The translations under genes and the position numbers were made by a program. The notes under the pieces are model-generated. The model ran no database searches. It saw nothing but the letters and a program-made list of their open reading frames with translations, and was not told the origin of the DNA. From Ciona savignyi (taxonomy: Eukaryota; Chordata; Ascidiacea; Phlebobranchia; Cionidae): a DNA stretch of 64,000 bases. Shown piece by piece: positions 1-27,070 of this stretch (position 1 is its first letter; every line of letters starts with the position of its first letter). The stretch is taken from NCBI GenBank assembly GCA_000149265.1, contig CH002966.1:140683-204682 (forward strand), in the 5' to 3' direction.

Positions 1-16379
<16,379 letters not shown>

Positions 16380-16382
16380 ATA

Positions 16383-16475
16383 CCAGCTGCATGACCCAAG
16401 CACCACATCATCCACGGTTATCAATCATTTAGATCTGCGGTGTTAGTTTCTGTTGGTTGCTTGGGTCGCAGCTGG
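16383..16475 (+). promoter_or_regulatory. Strong stem-loop 9 bases after the Sec UGA (candidate recoding stimulator)
   Basis: The left arm 16383-16402 and right arm 16458-16475 pair perfectly over 8 bp plus 10 bp, interrupted only by a 2-base bulge (AT, 16391-16392). A few further pairs may extend it inward. The loop is about 55 bases. It begins in the first bases after the stop. Placement resembles the selenocysteine redefinition element described downstream of the UGA in SELENON. It lacks the 3' GA of a SECIS core and is too close to the UGA to be the SECIS. The function is inferred. Confidence 0.55.
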
Positions 16476-16532
16476 GTTATTCGATTTAATGCGAGAAGAG
16501 AGTTTAACTATTAACGCTTAATATGTTAAGCC

Positions 16533-16591
16533 CAATAATTTATGACGACTTTTTCTTAAACCATTTTTGGCTGAAATTGTCCGAATTTTTG
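16533..16591 (+). promoter_or_regulatory. SECIS element, form 2, in the TXNRD 3'UTR
   Basis: Folding by eye gives every SECIS landmark. Helix I is 16533-16538 with 16586-16591. The non-Watson-Crick quartet is 5' ATGAC (16542-16546) against 3' CGAA (16582-16585). Helix II is 16547-16555 with 16573-16581, containing two U-U mismatches. Unpaired AAA lies at 16558-16560, 12 bases after ATGA. A mini-stem CCA/TGG (16561-16570) marks form 2. It lies about 170 bases downstream of the UGA, in the normal range. It would recruit SECISBP2 and EEFSEC for Sec insertion. Confidence 0.85.
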
Positions 16592-16621
16592 ACTCTTTTC
16601 TTGCACTTTTTGCCAATTTCA

Positions 16622-16627
16622 ATTAAA
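16622..16627 (+). terminator. Candidate TXNRD poly(A) signal ATTAAA
   Basis: ATTAAA lies about 30 bases after the SECIS and is followed by a GT-rich stretch (gtgttaaggattttgtgttag), the layout expected for 3' end formation. It gives a 3'UTR of about 260 bases. No AATAAA occurs between the stop and this site. Confidence 0.5.
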
Positions 16628-16910
16628 GTGTTAAGGATTTTGTGTTAGTAGAATTATTTATTGCATCATCCTTGAATCCAGATGAATAATATATAATACA
16701 ATCCAGTGAGTATACCAATATGAAACTGAAGCTTCAATTTGTGATGCATTACAAATATACAAACGCCACTGTATGCTGGTTGTTGTTTATTAAAGGTTAT
16801 CAATGTTAGGTAATTACGCCTCACTCAGTTTTAGTGTAAACTGAATCGTAAGGTTCTGATTTCAAAGAGGAGTCTTCTTTCGTTCAAACACGTGACCAAA
16901 ATTTCGACAA

Positions 16911-17210
16911 GGATAGGATAGGATAGTATATTCATGTTTATACCCGTGAATGTGAAAACCAAGGGGGTTAACACACGGGCAATCGTCAGATCACATCGCG
17001 CCCATCGTCGGGTTACCGAAGTTGTTGCAGTGTGTTGTGTATGATTCACACGTTGCTTCGATTTGGTAGAACCCATTAATTCGCTGGGTTCAGGCAATGA
17101 CCGTTAAGTGCTGTGCCCATGGACACAACCGACTAGCTAGCGATCAGTTTTGAACCTGCAGCCCTTCGGTTGTAAGGCACCGCACTAAACCACTAGACTA
17201 ATCTGTCGTG
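16911..17210 (-). mobile_element. SINE family A, full-length copy with intact tRNA-like head
   Basis: This is the best copy. The - strand head reads TTAGTCTAGTGGTTTAGTGC, close to the A-box part of tRNA-Glu/Asp, then GGTTCAAAACTG as B-box, and ends in ATCCTATCCTATCC at 16911-16925. Confidence 0.7.
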
Positions 17211-17328
17211 TAAACTGAATCGTAAGGTTACGATTTCGAAAAAGTTTCTGATTTCGTTCAAAACGTGATGAAAATTCGACCAGCGATTTAGAATTTTGCG
17301 ATTATAACTAAATCTTCAATCATGTAGA

Positions 17329-17416
17329 ATAGGATAGGATATTCATGTTTATCCCCGTGAATGAGAAAACCAAGAGGGTTAACACACGGGCAATCGTCAG
17401 AGTACTTCGCGCCCAC
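17329..17416 (-). mobile_element. SINE family A, 5'-truncated tail copy
   Basis: Only the 3' end is present, with the aggataggatattcatg tail. Truncation at the head side is typical of incomplete reverse transcription. Confidence 0.6.
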
Positions 17417-17429
17417 GTTGATTGCTATT

Positions 17430-17720
17430 GTTAGACAATATGGTCTAGATATGCAGAAATACAATTTTGGTGATATACCCAGGGGAATTCCCCCTGGAAT
17501 GGGAAAAGTCAAAACTGTATTTTTTTTCTAAAATAATAGCTTTTTGGGACATAGCGAATGAATGGATGTTTCAATTTTGATCAGATTTGGTAAAATGTAA
17601 GTTTATTAGCCACTGATTTAGGCCTACCATTTAAAAGAAACAAAATAGTCACTTAGGGAAATACCCTATTGTAACACTTATGGCCTGCGTAGCCCCAACA
17701 TCTACCAGAAAAGGTAATGG
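17430..17720. repeat. 280-bp repeat with AGGGGAATTCCCC palindrome, copy
   Basis: Order of blocks: gatatgcagaaatacaa, ccaggggaattccccctgga, tagctttttgggacatagcg, gatcagatttggtaaaatg, cacttagggaaataccct, ccccaacatctaccagaaaagg. The same order recurs several times up to 23.9 kb. Confidence 0.6.
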
Positions 17721-18412
17721 GAAATCGTTTGTCAATTGTTAAAAAATGTATATAAAACCATCATAAAATTAACCGTGTAAAAAATCATCCTTACCTTAAT
17801 TTTCTCACCTAAAATTTTGTTTTCATTTTGTGTTTTGTTTTATTTATTATACATATATGTGGATGTTTATATATGTACAATGAATAAATATTAAATAAAA
17901 TGCCGCTTACCTTATGCACAAATTAGTGAGAGCCGAACATCATTTTTACGCCCTGTATTCCAATCCACCCAAAACATAAATTTTCCGCGACTTAGGCCAG
18001 CGCAAGTAGTGACTATGGTTAGATATCACGCAGTAGGCTAGATTAGGGAATTACCCTAAGTAAATGTTTTATATCTTCCAAGTGTTAAATCAGTGACTAA
18101 TGCACTTACATTCACCAAATATAATTCAAATTGTAACAACCGTTCAAGCGCTATGCCCCAAAAAGCTAATTTATTAGAAAAAAACGTTTTGGTTTTTAAC
18201 GTCTCAGGGGAATTCCCTTGGATTTATCACCCATTTTGTATAATGCACAGTGGATTGAAATTCGTGTTGCTTGAAAATCGCGTAAATTGATAGTAATGTA
18301 AGTTAATACAGTATGGAAAATAATGTATTAACCTAATGGAAAATAGTCAGGGTTAAAATTAGTGTGAGTTAAAACGTTACAATTTGAATTCCGTGTTTTC
18401 TAAAACTCATGC

Positions 18413-18590
18413 AGTTTAAATTTCTATAAATAAAAAAGATTTTATGCAAATTATCTAGAGATCTCACAATAATAATGCAAAACGATTCTTAATCTCAATG
18501 TCCCCCTAAAAAACAATTGGGTACTTAATAGTTTCAAAAGATGACAACCGTTTCGATATTAAAACAAGATACATAAATCAGAAGAAAATA
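18413..18590 (+). pseudogene. Decayed duplicate of the peptide gene's promoter and start
   Basis: The stretch is similar to about 20095-20265. Shared blocks are attttatgcaaattatcta (including the octamer at 18444-18451), aaaacgattcttaatc, ttgggta and aaacaagat. The start codon position reads ATA instead of ATG, and no signal-peptide frame follows. It is best read as the relic of a tandem duplication. Confidence 0.5.
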
Positions 18591-18837
18591 AAGATATGGC
18601 CCCTCCTAATATTTACCAACTTAATTTATCCCCAAATGTATTCATTTTGTTGCGGGCGCAATTCTACCGTTTGCTTTTGAGCTTTAAAATTCTTGAAATA
18701 CGGATATTGTACTGCTGCCAGTAAAATGCAAATTGCAATAAACAAGGGATTAAAGTTTATAATATTTAAACTAGGCATTCGTTCGCAAGGTATATGCAAA
18801 TGGTCTCTTGAAATTTAGTTAGCAATGGAATATTTCG

Positions 18838-18975
18838 CTTGGTTCAGCCGTTGTGCGGTAAATGCTCTGCTTCAGGACACAACCGTGTAGCCAAACAGCA
18901 ACTGTAGATCAAGTAACCTTTCCTATGACAGTTGAACAACGAAGCTCTTACTTACTGCGGTAATCGGTCGAGTGT
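18838..18975 (-). mobile_element. SINE family A, decayed head fragment
   Basis: Blocks ggacacaaccgtgtagcc and gatcaagtaacctttcc match the head half only. Confidence 0.35.
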
Positions 18976-19685
18976 GGGATAATACGTTAAAGGGTTTCAA
19001 AATATAAAGAAAAGTTGAGTAATTTCTAATAAAAACAAATTAGGAAGAAATCAAACCTTGTCGTTGGTAAAATGCGTCATAAAACAGGCAACCGTCAGGA
19101 TTGTAATTCAAAGCATAGTTTTGATGACTTCCCTTTTAGACACACGCTCACACTGAATTAATCTTTATCCGCGGGTACAAAAATATAAAAATATGAATAC
19201 AATTCAGTTTTCAAGAAAATATCCCTGGGCATAGCAGTCAGAACAGGCAAATTTTACCCAAATAAATCTATTGCGATTTTTTCCATGTTCAAAGTCGTTG
19301 ACGAAAAAAACTCGTCTCAATAACTTATTTGCCATTGTCCTACTTAGTGTAAAGGATGCAACTGTTTTGGGGGAAATTGGTTGTTTAATTCAAGGCTTTG
19401 TCAAAGACAACGCTCATCGAAGATCTGCTTCTTATTCCAGTTAATTAAGAAATTTAGTCTTCATACTCACAAGTGCTAAAAATCCACTTTTACATAAATA
19501 TTGTCGATAAAAATGGAAAAGGGGTATTGCGCTAATCATCTGACTTGTGAAATTAGTATCGGGTACACTTGCGATATTATTGCCGTGTGGTTTTTAAAAC
19601 TAGAGAATTTACTCGTGTTAACTGAAAACCGCTTTGGTCAAAACTCATGTGGGTTAATAGTCATGTTGCTTAAAACCAGTGTAGG

Positions 19686-19925
19686 TAGAGAGAATATCCA
19701 TATTTAGCCCCGTGAATGGGAAAACACAATGGGTATATACGCATAAGAAACCGTCAGATGACCTCTGCTAACCGTCGGGGAGCTACTGTAGTGTGTGGTA
19801 TATGATGAAGACGTTAGGACCAGGCAATGTCCGTTTTTCCTTGCCCAAAACACAAACGACTAGCTAGTGACCAGTTTCGGTCGGACTTAAAGTCGACTCA
19901 CTAACCCACCATGCAAATCGGTTGA
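19686..19925 (-). mobile_element. SINE family A, diverged copy
   Basis: Contains ccccgtgaatgggaaaacac, ccaggcaatgtccg and cgactagctagtgaccag in order. It is the rightmost copy seen; none occurs in the ARID5 region. Confidence 0.55.
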
Positions 19926-20123
19926 ATAAACTGTTAATTGGTGTTGGTTGTACTAGTAGTAGGTAAAACTAGTGTGCGAATTAAAAGCAGTGTAAATTAA
20001 TACTATTGCTGGTAAAATTAAAACCAGTATGGAAAAAATATTGTTGGTTAATCGGGGCGGTTATTATTCGGTGTTTATTAAAAACTCATGAAGTATGAAT
20101 TTCTAACGAATCCAAAATATTTT

Positions 20124-20258
20124 ATGCAAATTATCTAATGGACTCTGAATAACTATGTAAAACGATTCTTAATCCCCACGTTAAACCAAAAAACAAGTTG
20201 GGTATAACTAACCTCGGCGTCCATAGAGTATTCATTCGACACTTCGAAGATAAACAAG
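20124..20258 (+). promoter_or_regulatory. Promoter region of the small secreted peptide gene with an octamer motif
   Basis: About 130 bases before the ATG lies ATGCAAAT (20124-20131), a perfect POU/octamer site. A TATA-like gtataact is near 20197. The ATG context is aaacaagATG. The octamer, the acgattcttaatc block and the aaacaagat block recur in the decayed duplicate at 18.4 kb, which supports their being functional promoter blocks. Confidence 0.4.
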
Positions 20259-22224
20259 ATGCAAATAACAGTTATATTTCTGATGGCAGTGATTATGATT
20301 GCTTCGGCTAATGCAAGACCATACAAACCGTATTGTTACACTTATTATAAAGGGAAATGTATTGTGCCACAGCCTCGTATACCTCCGAAACAACCAAATA
20401 GAGGCAGTCGTTGTGGTCTAGGAGGCTGGAACTCGAAAAATGGGTGAGTTGCCTTAGCGAAACATATGTTTATAATTATGGGTCCCATTTGGAAAAATTG
20501 GGCACATATTTTTTTCGTCAAGGGCTTAACAGGTGTCTACCAGAAGGAGTAATGGAATCGTAATAAAACTGAGTCCTTTGTTAGACAGGCTATCCGTGAC
20601 CGCCTGACCGATTCTCCGTCAGGACAAGTACTGTGCCTCGATTTTGACGTCATTTCCTCCCGTCGGACGCGATGACGCATTTCAGGACAAGTACTTGTCC
20701 TGAAGAGTGGACATGGAAACATAGTAATTGTCTAGATATGCAAAAGATAAAATAAATCCAGTGGAATTCCCCTGGAACTTTAAAAACCAAAACGGTATTT
20801 TTTTCTTCTAAGCGCTTAAACGGCTGATCCAACTTGACTCAGATTTGGTAAAATGTAAATGCATTAGCCAGTGATTTAACAGCTAGAAAATACAAAAATA
20901 CCTAGGGAAATGCTACAAAAAATTTGAATTTGTTCTCAAATCGTGATTGTGACAGACATGCCATGTCGCCGCGACATCTACCAAAGGGGGTAAGAAATCG
21001 CAATGAAAATTTGTCATTTGTTAAACAACATGGTATAGATATGCAGAAACCAAAAGTAGGGGATAAATCCATCATCTAAAATTTGCTTCTTTTGAGCATA
21101 GCGCTGGAACAGCTGCTCCAATTTTAATCCGATTTGGAAAATGTTAAAGTCGTATCCGCCGCTGTACTAATTAAAAAAATAAAATACAATACCTATCCTA
21201 AAATATCCTAAAAATTATGACTTGTTCCTAAATTATAATTGTGACAGGCCTGCCATATCGGCCCGACATCTTTAACAAGGGGTTATTAAATCGTTTTAAA
21301 ACTTTAAGTTTTTTAGATAACATGATCCAGATTTAAGAATTTTTAGATAACATGATCCAGATATGTAAACACAGAAATTTATGTACCAAACCCAGGGGAA
21401 TTCCCCGAATCCATTAAAAACTCAATCGGGCTGTTTTGGTATTTTAGCTTTATTTCACTACTGCGCTTGATAACAGGCTTTAATTTATAACATTTGTGGA
21501 AAAATGTTGGTAAATCTAACACGATTATTCTCTTTTTTAAGTACACATGAAAAAGAAGGTTTGATAACTATGGGACCCATGCGTTTATGCTTGCAGAAAT
21601 ACAATAAGCCTATACATATAATCAGTGTATAAAATACAAATTTTGGTTAGGGACCCTGCTCGTATAAATATATAGCATACCAAATTTTACAATCAGTGAT
21701 GGTTAAACACGTGATTGACACAGTTGTACCTTAAATTGCATAATCTTGCTATTACTGCCAGGTTTAATAAAAAAAACGTTTTCGCCCAAATGTAAACTGT
21801 GTCACAACAAGTATATGAAGTATAAGTGACACCTAACTAAACTAAAATTAATTTCCAGGCTAAATTTTAAAGACTCATCTGGTAAGCTAAACTTGTTGTT
21901 TTAAAAAAATGTTCACACTAACCTTGTTTATTTGTGTAAAAGGGTATTTATTAATATACAGTAAATATTTTGTTATAGGCAAACATATTATTGTGATTAA
22001 ACATGCGATATATAAACAATAATTTCAAGACAATATTAAAATATTGTAGCTTACTTATATATAACTATTGGAATCCAGCTCGAATAAGTGAACGTTGCTA
22101 AAATAACAAAATATCTTTTGGTTGTTGGATAGATTTTAGGCAAAATTTTAAAACAATTACTTATATATCTGCAGCTGAAGACATTGCAGACGACCCGAAA
22201 AGCATGCTTCAAGCTTTGGAATAA
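20259..22224 (+). CDS. Small secreted cysteine-containing peptide precursor, 85 aa, three exons, unrecognised
   Basis: Exons 20259-20443, 21859-21881 and 22175-22224 have GT/AG borders (GTGAGT, GTAAGC; ttccag, ctgcag) and matching phases. They join into one frame ending TAA at 22222-22224. AATAAA follows at 22288. Residues 1-19 are a clear signal peptide (MQITVIFLMAVIMIASANA). The next part is basic and aromatic with three Cys (RPYKPYCYTYYKGKC and RGSRCGLGGW) and is Pro-rich between them. The C-terminus is acidic (AEDIADDPKSMLQALE). A signal, basic core and acidic tail is the layout of many secreted antimicrobial or neuropeptide precursors, including tunicate ones, but no family is recognised and no mature peptide can be assigned. 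The 23-base middle exon explains why simple ORF searches see only exon 1. The introns contain copies of the local 280-bp repeat. Confidence 0.72.
20480..21560. repeat. Three or four head-to-tail copies of the 280-bp palindrome repeat
   Basis: Landmarks recur at about 280-base spacing: catctaccagaa-type blocks near 20535, 20970 and 21265, and ggaattcccc-type cores near 20765 and 21395. They fill intron 1 of the small secreted peptide gene. Confidence 0.55.
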
Positions 22225-22287
22225 GTCTAATCATATGTGCATGAAATGCACTGTATTGCATTTTATTGTGTACAACAGACATGTACC

Positions 22288-22293
22288 AATAAA
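22288..22293 (+). terminator. Poly(A) signal of the small secreted peptide gene
   Basis: Canonical AATAAA 64 bases after the TAA stop, on the same strand. Confidence 0.6.
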
Positions 22294-22299
22294 GCAAAA

Positions 22300-24180
22300 T
22301 AGCCACTTAATTGTTTTTTTGTATTCGTGATAATCGAGCAAATAAGAGGCCGGATTTGCTAAATAATATGTGTTTTATATACAAAAAATAAAGGAATTAC
22401 CTAATTTTCCTGTAATATAAAATAAAGCCTGCCTTTGGGCATTTTTATGGACGAAAACCGCAAGACAGCAGCCAAGGTGATATCTTTTACAAAGCATTAC
22501 CCGGTGGCAATTGAATTAAAGAAAACACCCGCTATCCTCTAATTTAGATAATATTTTTTTATCAGAATAACACATCGATTCATAAAAAAACAGGAATAAC
22601 TACACTTGACATAAGCAATTTTACCTACTGAATTTATTAGGTAAAATTAGTACTGGTAATTTTTCCTTGGTATTGGTATTAAGATAACATTGTAAACATA
22701 CGGTTTGGCAACTAGGTTTTAGACATAATCATTAAACGATGCACAATTTTTGCGTAAAACTTTCGTTAACGTTTCGCACTCTTTATTACTACTACACGGT
22801 CAATTTTAAGTAAATTAATTGTTGTAGCGCAGTATACATCCAATTAAATTGAACGTTTTGTAATATTGAAATATATGCAAAAACATCACCCTCTACTAGT
22901 AGGTTATGTTATTTTTGCGTTCTTTTCATAGTAAACTGGTTTACTTTAAACATATTTTGTTAGGTTTATATTACACTTTTTTTCCATTTAAAAAAAAAAT
23001 TGAAATGAATAATCTATTTTAATTTTATGAAATCCGAAAAAATCCACCACTAATTGGCTTAAATGCAGGAAAACGGTCGTCGTCTGTATAACGGTGATAT
23101 TCTCTGACCTAGCAAGAGTTTTCCTGACGTGGTTTACCCAAAATATTTAACTGCATATCTAATATATACTAGCTTACATCTCTAAAAAGTTTAAGTCGCC
23201 AGTTAATTATAGGTTCCATTTGGAAAAAATGGGACACATATTGTTGTTTTTGTCCGCTTTTTTTCGTCAAACGCTTGAGCGGCATGGCATGTCGCCCCGA
23301 CATCTATCAGAAATGGGTATTTGGATTCGCAATAAAACCCTGTAATTCGTTAGACCAAGTGTTCTAAATATGCGCAATTCGGAGCAATAGGTCCAGGGGG
23401 GTTCACGTGGGACGTTAAAAACCAAATAGTTTTTTTTTCAAAAAGTTAGCTTTATTGGACATAGCGCTTGAACGGCGGCTCTAATTTTGACCTGATTTGT
23501 TGAATTACTAGTGCGGGAGTCATTGCTTTATCACAGAAAAAAAACTTTTCATAGGGAAATAACCTAAAAATGAAGATTTGTTCCTAAATCATGATTGTAA
23601 CAGGCATGCCATGCCGTATCTCCCCGATATCTCCAACAAGGAGTCGTCAAATCAGATTGAAACTTCAAGTTTTGTTAGATAACATCATCCAGAAATCTAA
23701 AAAATATGTACCAAACCTAGGGGAATTACCGAATCCGTATAAAAACTAAATCGGGCTGTATTAAGAATTTAGTTACCTTTCACTATAGCGCTTGACAAGA
23801 TGCTTTAATTTATAACATATGTGATGAAATTTTCATAAATCTGACACGAATGTTCTTTTTTTGACTGCACACGGAAAACAAGTTTGATTTGGTAATTATG
23901 GAATTCGTGCGTTTATGCTTGCAGAAACAAACTATATATGTGTAAAACACACTAAATTTGGTTAGGGACCCTTGTACATATAGCATACAAAAGTTTGTTT
24001 TGTTTTGTTTTTTTCTGGTGCACTAATGTAGTGCTCCCTTTTCACACTTCTAAATAAGTATTAAATCAAATGCATTAGTGTTATGCAATTTGTGTGTTAT
24101 AATAAGAATATTTAATGTAAATATGCTCCGGTAAGTGTGCTTGAAACTAATAGTGTCATCTGACATTAGTGGAATTTCAT
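22300..24180. other. Intergenic AT-rich sequence
   Basis: Apart from the repeat copies at 23.2-23.96 kb I see no gene, RNA or strong structure here. Confidence 0.5.
23200..23960. repeat. Two more copies of the 280-bp palindrome repeat
   Basis: catgtcgccccgacatctat near 23287 and cgtatctccccgatatctcc near 23610, with degenerate cores at 23390 and 23720. An open frame is not maintained in any copy. Confidence 0.5.
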
Positions 24181-24515
24181 TTTAGGGATTTTCTTTTTCC
24201 ACTCTGGTCCACGCTTTCGGTCCACACCTTCTCCTAAAGCCGGCTCCCCCTCAGTATTAGTCGCGCTTTACCGCACACTCTTCTTCGGGGCTCTAAATCG
24301 TTTGGTCTTAATTAAATTTCGATTGCTTAATATTGTTCATTCACCTAGGTTTGGCGGCCGCGTCCGCTATATTCATTAATTTATATCATTTTTTATTAAC
24401 GTGTTTTAACGACTGTTCGTTTTGCCGTCTTTTCCCGTTCCTGTATCGTGATTATATTCGTTTGCCATTTTTAAAAACTGGGGAAAATAATGAATAACCT
24501 AAACTAAACTAAACT
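24180..24515 (+). mobile_element. Possible 5'-truncated non-LTR retrotransposon tail
   Basis: A GC-richer, cysteine/tyrosine-codon-like stretch (ctggtccacgctttcggtcc, ccggctccccctcagtatta) is followed by a T-rich end and a short tandem tail ctaaactaaactaaactaaa. This is the shape of a LINE 3' end, but no reverse transcriptase is present. Confidence 0.3.
24392..24397 (-). terminator. Candidate ARID5 poly(A) signal
   Basis: AATAAA on the - strand about 760 bases after the ARID5 stop. It is the nearest canonical signal I could find, but it lies in sequence that may belong to a transposon tail, so the assignment is weak. Confidence 0.25.
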
Positions 24516-25153
24516 AAAAAGTGTTTTAAAAATAGTGGTGCTAAAACACGTGGTTAACACTCCCAAGTGTTCAGTGTTCCCCTGGTTTCTACCATCTTGT
24601 ATGACAGCCTCTATTGCCAAGACCTCTTACGCCTAACTGTGTTTTCCAACAGCAACGTAAACACAACTTCGAATCGTTTGATAAAGTTTCTTGTTTCCGA
24701 GAAAGAAAAAAACACGAAACAAAAGGTCAAAAACCGTAAAATTGGGATTGGCGAACTCGAGAAATTGCATCGTTTGACAACGTAACGAACATTTAGCAGC
24801 GAAATCCAGTTCGCTGGTGGTTTCTTCCAAGCTTTAATTTGTTGTGATTATCATTCAACGAGTTGGGGATAAATAAAACAACGCGCAGTGAAGCCAAAGA
24901 GTCATTTGGAATGGTCCCACAGTGTAGCACAGTGTCACTGACCTTAAATATTGACTGGAAACATATTTCAGATTGAGTACGTCAAACGATCCAATAAGGC
25001 ATAAATACATGTTCGCCCCAAGTTGGAATAGCACATTTTATAAGTGGTACAAGGGTAAGGGATAAACAGCAGAGTAAAATAATGAACTAAGGTGCGCAAC
25101 AAAAAATAGAATAAATGATTATAAAATGAAGGTTGAACGTTTATAAAGGGGTT

Positions 25154-27070
25154 TTATCGCCTCCCCATGGAATAAGCCAGTCTCGCCGCCACCTCTGGAG
25201 TCATTGGGTGATGGATAGGGGGTGTGGCGGTCAGAAACGCTGGATTGCGAAGATGGTCGGGCAGGGGCGAAGTGCCGTTGGCGAATTGGGAAGCTCGGGC
25301 GAGTTGCTGCAGCATGTCGGTGCTGGTGACGCTTGGACCGGCTGTCTCCTGCAGTTGCCGGGCAACGTTTTGATGCAGACTCGCTAGCTGTTGGGTGTAG
25401 ACTTGGTACATTTGTACCGTGGACGCCATGGCCGCAGGATCGGGGACCGGAACCCTATTCGCGGAAGCACCACCGTTTACGGACGAAGTCGCTCTGGCAA
25501 AATGCGCAGCAGCGGCCGCCGCGTGCTGCTGCTGTGGAGTGATCAGTCGGAAGGGGTTTTCCGCCATCTGATGACGAAGGACCGCGTCTTGGAGCGCGGT
25601 GTGGCGTTCCAGCTGCTTCTGTTGCTGGTTCATGTGCGCCTGATGCCGCGCCACGATGTCAAGCGGAGGCGGCACGGCAGGCGGTACGACAGGCGGCAAG
25701 ATTCCAATCGCCTTCTCGGTCTCCTGGAGTATACGTGCAAGCAGATGCGGTGGACAGTCTTTGGGGATGAACGGATAGATCGCGGCTGCTACAGGGGGTG
25801 GGAGGGTGGCCAACAGGGCGCTAGCCGAGGAAGATAGATTCGTACCCATTTTCCCTGGGGGAGACGGGACTTTCCCGCGACCAGCGGGGGATGAATAAAG
25901 ATCGGGTTTGCTGTCGCGAGGAGAGCGATCGGGAACAAATTCAACCTTTGAGTGTCTGGTCGGCGTCGCACCATTTCGCACCTGCGCGGGCGCGAGCGGA
26001 TGAGAACGGAAGGCGTCGGATGAAGGCGTCGGAATGTAGTGTCTCCGTTCGGCCGCGGTACGATCACCGTACGGCGACGGCTTCGGGGTAGGAATTCCGC
26101 CTGGAACGAAGACGTGTCTTTGCGGCGTGGTTTCCTGCTTCGGCTGCGGCTTGTGGGAGCCGTCCTTGTTTTTGGAGGTGAGACGGTCGACGGAAAACGA
26201 CGCGGAAAACGGTTTCCGATCTACCTCCGCTTCACGCTTCGGCGGCGGCCGCGAGCTGGCGGTATAGAGTGTTTGTGCGTGGGGAGTTTCACGTTTCACC
26301 GGATTGGTGGGCGCGGGTGGGTAGGGCACGCCGCCATTGACAACGCTTCGATTCGGGCTGCTAGTGCGATGGTGGCGTGGGTGTTTTCGATCGTCAGTCT
26401 GATTTGCACTTAAGTTCCCTTGCTCGGATGGCTGGATCTGGACCGCTGGTCTTGGCGGCGTGTCGCTGTGCTTCTGCTGTTGACTGCGTTGCTTTTGCTC
26501 GCGTAGACTCGCCAGCATACCGACGGGTCGGTAATATACTTCCTTGTTCTTTGGCGGGTGGAAATAGCCGGATGACGCAGACGAGCTGCGTATTGCGTTT
26601 TCCGCTTCCCGTCCGACCTCGAAACCGGCGTCGGAACGACGGTGCGGATCGGTGTTGCTGTCGCGGTGATAACGCGTCCGTTCGTCCGTTTGCCGAGGTT
26701 GCTGGTCCGACGTTCGACTGTGCAACGCAACACCGTGGCTGTCTTTACGCTCGTTTTCGAACAAGGGAGCGACCTTAGTCGGACGGTGCCCTGGAAAGAC
26801 GCTCCGAATCAGCGGATCGTATTTAATCCGCGTCGCTTCGGTTTCGGACGTGATCGGAGCGTTCTCCTGCGTCGCTTGCGATTTTACCGGGCCAGTGTAC
26901 GAATTCGCAGGTTTGGGCAGGTTTTCTTCGGACGGGATGGACACAAGGTTTCGAATGTCGTATTTCCGGCTGCTGGACGGCGGTGTTTTAAGCGACACTC
27001 CTGTACAGGGTCGTTTCGGGCTCGAAGGTGAATGAGAACCAAGCATTGACAGTTCGACGAACTGACGTTT
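25154..27070 (-). CDS. ARID5B-like: ARID5 terminal exon, long disordered C-terminus
   Basis: 638 codons and a TAA stop after acceptor ccttttgttccag. It is mostly Pro/Ser/Arg/Gln-rich and probably disordered. It includes one more hydrophobic island, PPPVAAAIYPFIPKDCPPHL with LARILQETEKAIGILPP, then Gln/Ala-rich coiled-coil-like sequence (HQAHMNQQQKQLERHTAL) and the end LAYSMGRR. High CpG content creates long open frames on the opposite strand, which I treat as shadows. Confidence 0.9.
   Translation of the reverse strand, partial: KRQFVELSMLGSHSPSSPKRPCTGVSLKTPPSSSRKYDIRNLVSIPSEENLPKPANSYTGPVKSQATQENAPITSETEATRIKYDPLIRSVFPGHRPTKVAPLFENERKDSHGVALHSRTSDQQPRQTDERTRYHRDSNTDPHRRSDAGFEVGREAENAIRSSSASSGYFHPPKNKEVYYRPVGMLASLREQKQRSQQQKHSDTPPRPAVQIQPSEQGNLSANQTDDRKHPRHHRTSSPNRSVVNGGVPYPPAPTNPVKRETPHAQTLYTASSRPPPKREAEVDRKPFSASFSVDRLTSKNKDGSHKPQPKQETTPQRHVFVPGGIPTPKPSPYGDRTAAERRHYIPTPSSDAFRSHPLAPAQVRNGATPTRHSKVEFVPDRSPRDSKPDLYSSPAGRGKVPSPPGKMGTNLSSSASALLATLPPPVAAAIYPFIPKDCPPHLLARILQETEKAIGILPPVVPPAVPPPLDIVARHQAHMNQQQKQLERHTALQDAVLRHQMAENPFRLITPQQQHAAAAAAHFARATSSVNGGASANRVPVPDPAAMASTVQMYQVYTQQLASLHQNVARQLQETAGPSVTSTDMLQQLARASQFANGTSPLPDHLRNPAFLTATPPIHHPMTPEVAARLAYSMGRR

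Noticed and set aside
16383..16475. Hairpin directly after the Sec UGA as the SECIS element
   Set aside because: Too close to the UGA and no 3' GA for the quartet. The element at 16533-16591 has all landmarks.
25333..27035. Long + strand ORFs opposite the ARID5 terminal exon
   Set aside because: Shadows of GC-rich coding sequence. They lack recognisable domains and splice logic.
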